15,862 bases of DNA from Patescibacteria group bacterium. GTDB taxonomy: Bacteria > Patescibacteriota > Gracilibacteria > Peribacterales > Peribacteraceae. The position numbers and the translations under genes were made by a program. Location: the NCBI GenBank assembly GCA_018818235.1, contig JAHISE010000039.1, positions 1 to 15,862 on the forward strand, given 5' to 3'. Position 1 is the first letter of the stretch. Every line of letters starts with the position of its first letter. Below, one piece after another: positions 11,422 to 15,862 of the stretch. Under the pieces are notes generated by a model. That model saw only the letters and a list, made by a program, of their open reading frames with translations, searched no databases and was not told where the DNA came from.

Positions 11422-14400
11422 CTACTTCCTCCCCTTCCGCTTCTTCCTCATCATTGCAAATCCACCCGCTGCTCCGATCGCAATAACAGCCACTGCTGCC
11501 GGCCCCGTATCTCCCGAAGGCTGTCTGGAAGTAATCAATGGAAGCAGAAGCGAAGTTTGCAGCTGTGCAGGAAGAATTCCGGTTGAAGGTTTGGTTGGTA
11601 TCGGGAATTGAGCTGCAATTGGTAATCCGGAAGGCTTTGGAGTCGGAGGAACCAGTTCTTTTGAAGAGGTCGGTGTACCTTTTACCGCTCCTGATTCTTT
11701 CCCGCATCGCTCATCACAACCATCACCTGGGATCAGGTTGCCATCATCACATGATTCGCCGGGATCCTGAATTGTGTCACCGCATCGTCTTATTGAGCAA
11801 TCGATACGACACATCGATCCGGGAGCATTGCTATTTATTTCAATCCCCCTGTCACATTGCTCTCCCGGATTCAGGAATCCATCTCCGCAAAGCTCGGAAA
11901 CAAATTTACATGCTTTGCTACAGTAATAAGAAGATCCGGCTGTGTGCAAGCTCGGTTCACATTGTTCACCCAATGCTCTTTGTAATATTCCATCACCGCA
12001 CTCTCCTGACTCCAGATAACAAATTGAACTGCAACCGTCAAAGTTTCTTGTATTGTTGTCATCACATTCTTCGTTTGCATCCAGTTTTCCATCGCCGCAA
12101 ATATGACCGGGTGATACCACCGGATCATCATCGTCATCTCCTCCATTTAACATGCAGAATTCATCACAAAGGAATACTCCCGGAGGTTCGCATTCTTCCG
12201 GAGATTCTATAATATTATTTCCGCACTGAGGTAAATCCTGACCATCATCAACACATTCGCAATAAATATTGCACATTTCTCCGACAAAACAATCACTATT
12301 CCTTTCACATTCCTCCTCTGGTTCCTCCAGTATATTGTTTCCACATCGGCTACCTCCTATGCATTGGCATTGTATATTACATAGTTCATCTAAATCACAA
12401 TCTAGATCTCCTTCGCATTCTTCCCCGACTGAAGATTCAACAATTCCATTTCCGCAGTAACTTCCGGTAATACAATTACAATTACTGCTGCAGATTTCAT
12501 CAAAATCACAATCCGAATCGTCTTCACAATCTTCTCCTATATCAACAATATTATTGCCACAAACAGCATCATCTATACATATGCATTGTGTATTACAAAA
12601 TTCTCCAGCCGTGCAATCTATATCGTCTTCGCATTCTTCATTCGTATCAACAAATCCATTACCGCATTCTCCACCTGTTATACAATCACAATGATCATCG
12701 CAAACTTCTCCAACCATGCAGTCCGAATTGTCCTCACATTCTTCACTGCTATCTACAAAACCATTACCGCAAACTCCATAATCAACACACTCACATAAGG
12801 TATTACAAACTTCACCGGAAAAACAGTCGTTGTCATTCTCACAATCCTCACCTGCATCTGTGTGTCCGTTACCACAGAAACTTCCTCCAACACATTCGCA
12901 ATCAATATTGCATATTTCATCTGAATTACAATGACTGTTGTGCTCACATTCCTCTCCGGCTTCCAAGATATTATTACCACATTGATCACCATCTGATACG
13001 CATCTGCAGCTGGAATTACAATGTTCCTCTTCTATACAATGCGCATCGCTCTCACATTCTTCATTTCCATCTATTGAACCATCACCGCAAACTGCAATAT
13101 TTTCACAATTACAATTGGTACAAGTTTTATCCAAACCACAGTCCGAACTTTCTTCACAATCCTCACCTGGATCAACAAAATTATTTCCACAAACTCCTTC
13201 GACAACACAATCACAAGTGTTATTACATATTTCTCCATCATCACAATCCAGATCTTCTTCACAGTCTTCACCGGGATCAACAAAATCATTGCCACAAACG
13301 TTTCCATTCACACATAAGCAGTTATCATTACAGACTTCACCAACACCACATTCAATTGCATCCTCACACTCTTCACCGGGATCCGGAAAATCATTACCGC
13401 ATCCCCCACTTATACATTCGCACAAATCATCACATATCATTCCTGTGGAGCAATCACCATTTGCCTCACAATCTTCACCATGTTCACGAATATTATTTCC
13501 ACAAACACCTATACAATCTCCCGGAAATGACCTGATTGATTTTCGTTCCAAGTCGTTTGGTATTGTTGGAACCGTGAATCCTCCCAGAAGCCAAATCTTA
13601 TCCAGAAATTCAATTGCTGCAAATTGATAATGATTATATGCAATGGCATTCGTAGAATTTACCCAAATTGCTCCACCTGTCGAAGAAATGACTGAGCTTG
13701 TTTGGCTTCCGGTAAAATCCGCACCAAACACCCACATTTTATTATCCAAAGATGGAATTGAACCACGTACAATATGGAAATTAGATGGGATATCACCTTC
13801 TTTAATCCAGAGTATTCCATCTATTGATGAATAAACCTCAGTTGAGTACTGGGTAACTCCCACAGTTTGATTAAATATGGTCCCGCCAACAACCCACATT
13901 TTACAATTAAAGACTCCGGTCTGAGCACCAAATACTTTTTCCGGTAATTGACCAACCTGAGTCCAGATTACACCTCCGGTGGAAGAATATACATTGTTAT
14001 CCGTAACTCCGGTAAGAGGATCTACTCCTCCAAACATCCACATCTTTCCATCAAAAGCCAATGGTGGATTGCCATCAGCCATCAATTTAATGATTGGATT
14101 TTGCCCTTCCACTGTCCACGACATACCATCAGTTGATGAGAATACTCGGAAAGACAATTGAGGTCCGGATGCTGGCGGCCCCTCAAAGAACCAAAGTTTA
14201 TTATTAAATGAAACTACATTTGGTCTTCTGCCGTTGCTTGCAGGTATGGTTCCTCCGGATTGCCATGCAATACCATTTGAAGAATAGAACGAGTTGGTTT
14301 CGACAGGGTTAGTTGTGTCATCAAACACCCACAACTTGTTATCGAATATTACAGCGGCAGGATATATAAGATCGGCAGGAAGTATCGCAGGAGATCTGTT

Positions 14401-15862
14401 GTTCCAAAGCGGATCGGAAGGCACACATGTTTCATCAGCTCTGCAAGTTTCTCCACTCAAACAGTCACTTTGATCCGAGCAAAAACAATATGGACTGTCC
14501 TGTGCCTCGCATGCCGATCCAAGCATACATTCACACTCATCACAAATCTCACCGGCAGCACAATCCGCATTTCTTTCGCATTCTTCATCCGGAGGTTCAA
14601 CAGTTCCATTACCACAATCGCCTCCGCATTCGATTGGATCTGGATCGCAACTATTTGCGAAAACCCCATCAGTGAATAAGCATGGTCCAATACTCAAACA
14701 TTCATCTTCGGTACAAATATTAAATAATCCATCACCGCATGTTTCACAATCTTCACATGCACCATCTGTCCAACTGCAATCAAGTCCACAATTATCGGAA
14801 AGACTTGGCTCACAACCTTCATCACTATCCACAACATCATCTCCACATATGTGATCCGTGCAATCCGTTCTGCAAGCATCGGGTTCTGTGTCAGAATTGT
14901 CATCACCTTCGTCACAATCCTCGTCATCATCCAAAATTCCATCTCCACAATCTACCGAAACATCATCGCAGACGCAATCCTCATCATCACAAATTTCTCC
15001 AATCGCACAGTCTGAGTGATCTTCACATTCTTCCGGAGCAGTTACGGTTCCGTCACCGCAAATAGGTTCCGAAGTACAAACACAATCGATGTCATCACAG
15101 ACTTTTCCTGCGGCACATTGTGAATCGTTTTCACATTCTTCATCGGGATCTAAGCTGCCATCTCCGCATTCTCCCGGATCTACAATACACATACAATCAT
15201 CCAGATCACAAACTTCTTCGGCTACAGTGCAATGGGAACTGTTTTCACATTCTTCCGGAGCAGTTACGGTTCCGTCACCGCAAATAGGTTCCGAAGTACA
15301 AACACAATCGATGTCATCACAGACTTCTCCTGCTGCGCATTGTGAATCGTTTTCACATTCTTCATCGGGATCTAAGCTGCCATCTCCGCATTCTCCTCCA
15401 CAATCCACCGGATCAGGATCACAACTATTTACAAAAATACCATCATTGAATAAGCATGGTCCAATACCCAAACATTCATCTTCGGTACAAATATTAAATA
15501 ACCCATCACCACAAGTTTCACAATCTTCACATGCACCATCTGCCCATAGGCAATCAACTCCACAATTATCGGAAAGACTTGGTTCACAATCTTCATCAAT
15601 ATCTACAATCCCATCTCCGCAATCTCCTGAATCGTCATCAGTGTCAGTGTCTGTGTCCACATCAATATCTGTATCAATGTCAGTGTCTAAGTCGATATCA
15701 GTATCCGTATCAATGTCAGTGTCTAAGTCGATATCAGTATCTGTATCAATGTCAGTGTCTAAGTCGATATCAGTATCTGTATCAATGTCAGTGTCTAAGT
15801 CGATATCAGTATCTGTATCAATGTCAGTGTCTAAGTCGATATCAGTATCTGTATCAATGTCA
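11422..15862 (-). CDS. Giant cysteine-rich surface protein with Kelch-like propeller and C-terminal anchor (5' end outside window)
   Basis: At least 1479 residues are visible and the frame is open to the window edge, so the N-terminus and signal peptide are missing. In order: an Asp-every-second-residue tract from a 36-bp tandem repeat; about eight to ten Cys-rich repeats, partly duplicated; a six-bladed Kelch-like beta-propeller (about 14400-13520; blades such as FDGKMWMFGG with SSTGGVIW); twelve six-Cys repeats (about 13515-12230) with spacing C-x10-C-x5-C-x5-C-x3-C-x-C, one of them shortened; about five four-Cys repeats of Myxococcus type (CGDGKLDANEECDD); a Pro/Thr-rich stalk; and a C-terminal anchor with TGPAAVAVIAIG, a hydrophobic helix and RKKRKGRK. 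The anchor layout resembles sortase-type sorting signals. It is probably a surface adhesin or contact protein. A GTG at 15660 is not the true start. Confidence 0.88.
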   Translation of the reverse strand, partial: DIDTDTDIDLDTDIDTDTDIDLDTDIDTDTDIDLDTDIDTDTDIDLDTDIDTDTDIDLDTDIDTDIDVDTDTDTDDDSGDCGDGIVDIDEDCEPSLSDNCGVDCLWADGACEDCETCGDGLFNICTEDECLGIGPCLFNDGIFVNSCDPDPVDCGGECGDGSLDPDEECENDSQCAAGEVCDDIDCVCTSEPICGDGTVTAPEECENSSHCTVAEEVCDLDDCMCIVDPGECGDGSLDPDEECENDSQCAAGKVCDDIDCVCTSEPICGDGTVTAPEECEDHSDCAIGEICDDEDCVCDDVSVDCGDGILDDDEDCDEGDDNSDTEPDACRTDCTDHICGDDVVDSDEGCEPSLSDNCGLDCSWTDGACEDCETCGDGLFNICTEDECLSIGPCLFTDGVFANSCDPDPIECGGDCGNGTVEPPDEECERNADCAAGEICDECECMLGSACEAQDSPYCFCSDQSDCLSGETCRADETCVPSDPLWNNRSPAILPADLIYPAAVIFDNKLWVFDDTTNPVETNSFYSSNGIAWQSGGTIPASNGRRPNVVSFNNKLWFFEGPPASGPQLSFRVFSSTDGMSWTVEGQNPIIKLMADGNPPLAFDGKMWMFGGVDPLTGVTDNNVYSSTGGVIWTQVGQLPEKVFGAQTGVFNCKMWVVGGTIFNQTVGVTQYSTEVYSSIDGILWIKEGDIPSNFHIVRGSIPSLDNKMWVFGADFTGSQTSSVISSTGGAIWVNSTNAIAYNHYQFAAIEFLDKIWLLGGFTVPTIPNDLERKSIRSFPGDCIGVCGNNIREHGEDCEANGDCSTGMICDDLCECISGGCGNDFPDPGEECEDAIECGVGEVCNDNCLCVNGNVCGNDFVDPGEDCEEDLDCDDGEICNNTCDCVVEGVCGNNFVDPGEDCEESSDCGLDKTCTNCNCENIAVCGDGSIDGNEECESDAHCIEEEHCNSSCRCVSDGDQCGNNILEAGEECEHNSHCNSDEICNIDCECVGGSFCGNGHTDAGEDCENDNDCFSGEVCNTLCECVDYGVCGNGFVDSSEECEDNSDCMVGEVCDDHCDCITGGECGNGFVDTNEECEDDIDCTAGEFCNTQCICIDDAVCGNNIVDIGEDCEDDSDCDFDEICSSNCNCITGSYCGNGIVESSVGEECEGDLDCDLDELCNIQCQCIGGSRCGNNILEEPEEECERNSDCFVGEMCNIYCECVDDGQDLPQCGNNIIESPEECEPPGVFLCDEFCMLNGGDDDDDPVVSPGHICGDGKLDANEECDDNNTRNFDGCSSICYLESGECGDGILQRALGEQCEPSLHTAGSSYYCSKACKFVSELCGDGFLNPGEQCDRGIEINSNAPGSMCRIDCSIRRCGDTIQDPGESCDDGNLIPGDGCDERCGKESGAVKGTPTSSKELVPPTPKPSGLPIAAQFPIPTKPSTGILPAQLQTSLLLPLITSRQPSGDTGPAAVAVIAIGAAGGFAMMRKKRKGRK
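15024..15396 (-). repeat. Recent internal duplication in the giant gene
   Basis: 15024-15174 and 15246-15396 are the same 151-bp stretch with three differences I can count, offset by 222 bp, which is exactly 74 codons or two Cys repeats. A second, older duplication relates about 15400-15600 to 14630-14830 (offset 774 bp, 258 codons). Both keep the frame, so the protein has grown by unit duplication. Confidence 0.85.
15673..15862 (-). repeat. 36-bp in-frame tandem repeat coding an alternating-Asp tract
   Basis: Five full copies plus 10 bases run to the window edge. The first copy (15673-15708) differs at one base (CCGT for CTGT); the others are identical. Each unit codes for 12 residues, DIDTDTDIDLDT, with Asp at every second position. 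A 12-base partial unit precedes them at 15661-15672. The true copy number lies outside the window. Confidence 0.95.

Noticed and set aside
12588..13535. Long His/Tyr-rich and Ser-rich open frames on the + strand across the cysteine-repeat region
   Set aside because: They are antisense readings of the repetitive Cys/Asp/Glu codons of the giant gene; composition follows directly from that repeat and no start signal or domain is present.
11422..15660. Taking the GTG at 15660 as the start of the giant protein
   Set aside because: The frame continues without a stop through the 36-bp repeats to the window edge, and a start at 15660 would leave no signal peptide for a clearly exported, anchored protein.
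11422..15862. A CRISPR-like array in the repetitive right half
   Set aside because: The repeats are in-frame codons for cysteine modules with no constant repeat separated by unique spacers, and there are no cas genes.

Overview
The window looks like a stretch of a Candidate Phyla Radiation (Patescibacteria) genome. The clues are an overlapping cluster of small proteins resembling the T4SS-pilin family common in that group, a large serine recombinase whose last codons run antisense into a tRNA-Gly, a short GIY-YIG protein attached to REP-like palindromes, and intergenic arrays of degenerate 7-bp repeats. TGA behaves as a stop (a GTGA stop/start overlap at 5228-5231; the ends of the genes at 5465 and 7570), so this is not a UGA=Gly lineage. 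The lineage call is inference, because there is no marker gene.

Layout. 1-306: non-coding heptamer arrays. 307-1771 (-): three VirB2-like pilin/membrane genes joined by TAATG overlaps. 1899-2236 (+): REP-like hairpin, extended -10 promoter, tRNA-Gly(GCC), a heptamer array, tRNA-Gly(CCC). 2163 to at least 7570: a probable integrative element with a large serine integrase ending inside tRNA-Gly(CCC), a small + strand gene, a Rep_trans/MobT-like initiator coupled to a 66-aa gene, an unknown 265-aa gene, a 96-bp nested inverted repeat that may be an origin, and a membrane-anchored HtrA-like protease divergent from an XRE regulator with an operator inside the protease promoter. 7648-8551: a pentapeptide-repeat protein (-), a 98-aa unknown (+) and a strong terminator. 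8600-9617: GIY-YIG and YkgJ-like genes bracketed by two copies of a structured repeat. 9635-15862: a lipoprotein and a very large surface protein built from the same six-cysteine module, with a patatin-like lipase between them. The large gene is on the minus strand and runs off the right edge inside a 36-bp tandem repeat, so its N-terminus is missing.

How the parts may work together. The pilin cluster, the anchored cysteine-rich/propeller protein, the lipoprotein sharing its module and the patatin lipase form a plausible cell-surface contact set for an epibiotic lifestyle (inference). The element carries integration, replication/mobilisation and regulatory functions.

The signals most worth a second look are the period-7 arrays at several intergenic sites, often as inverted pairs, each with its own heptamer; the six-Cys module with fixed spacing shared by two surface proteins; the 96-bp nested palindrome beside the Rep gene; the repeat-flanked two-gene cassette with covarying ends; and -10-like hexamers only 4-11 nt from several start codons, suggesting leaderless mRNAs.
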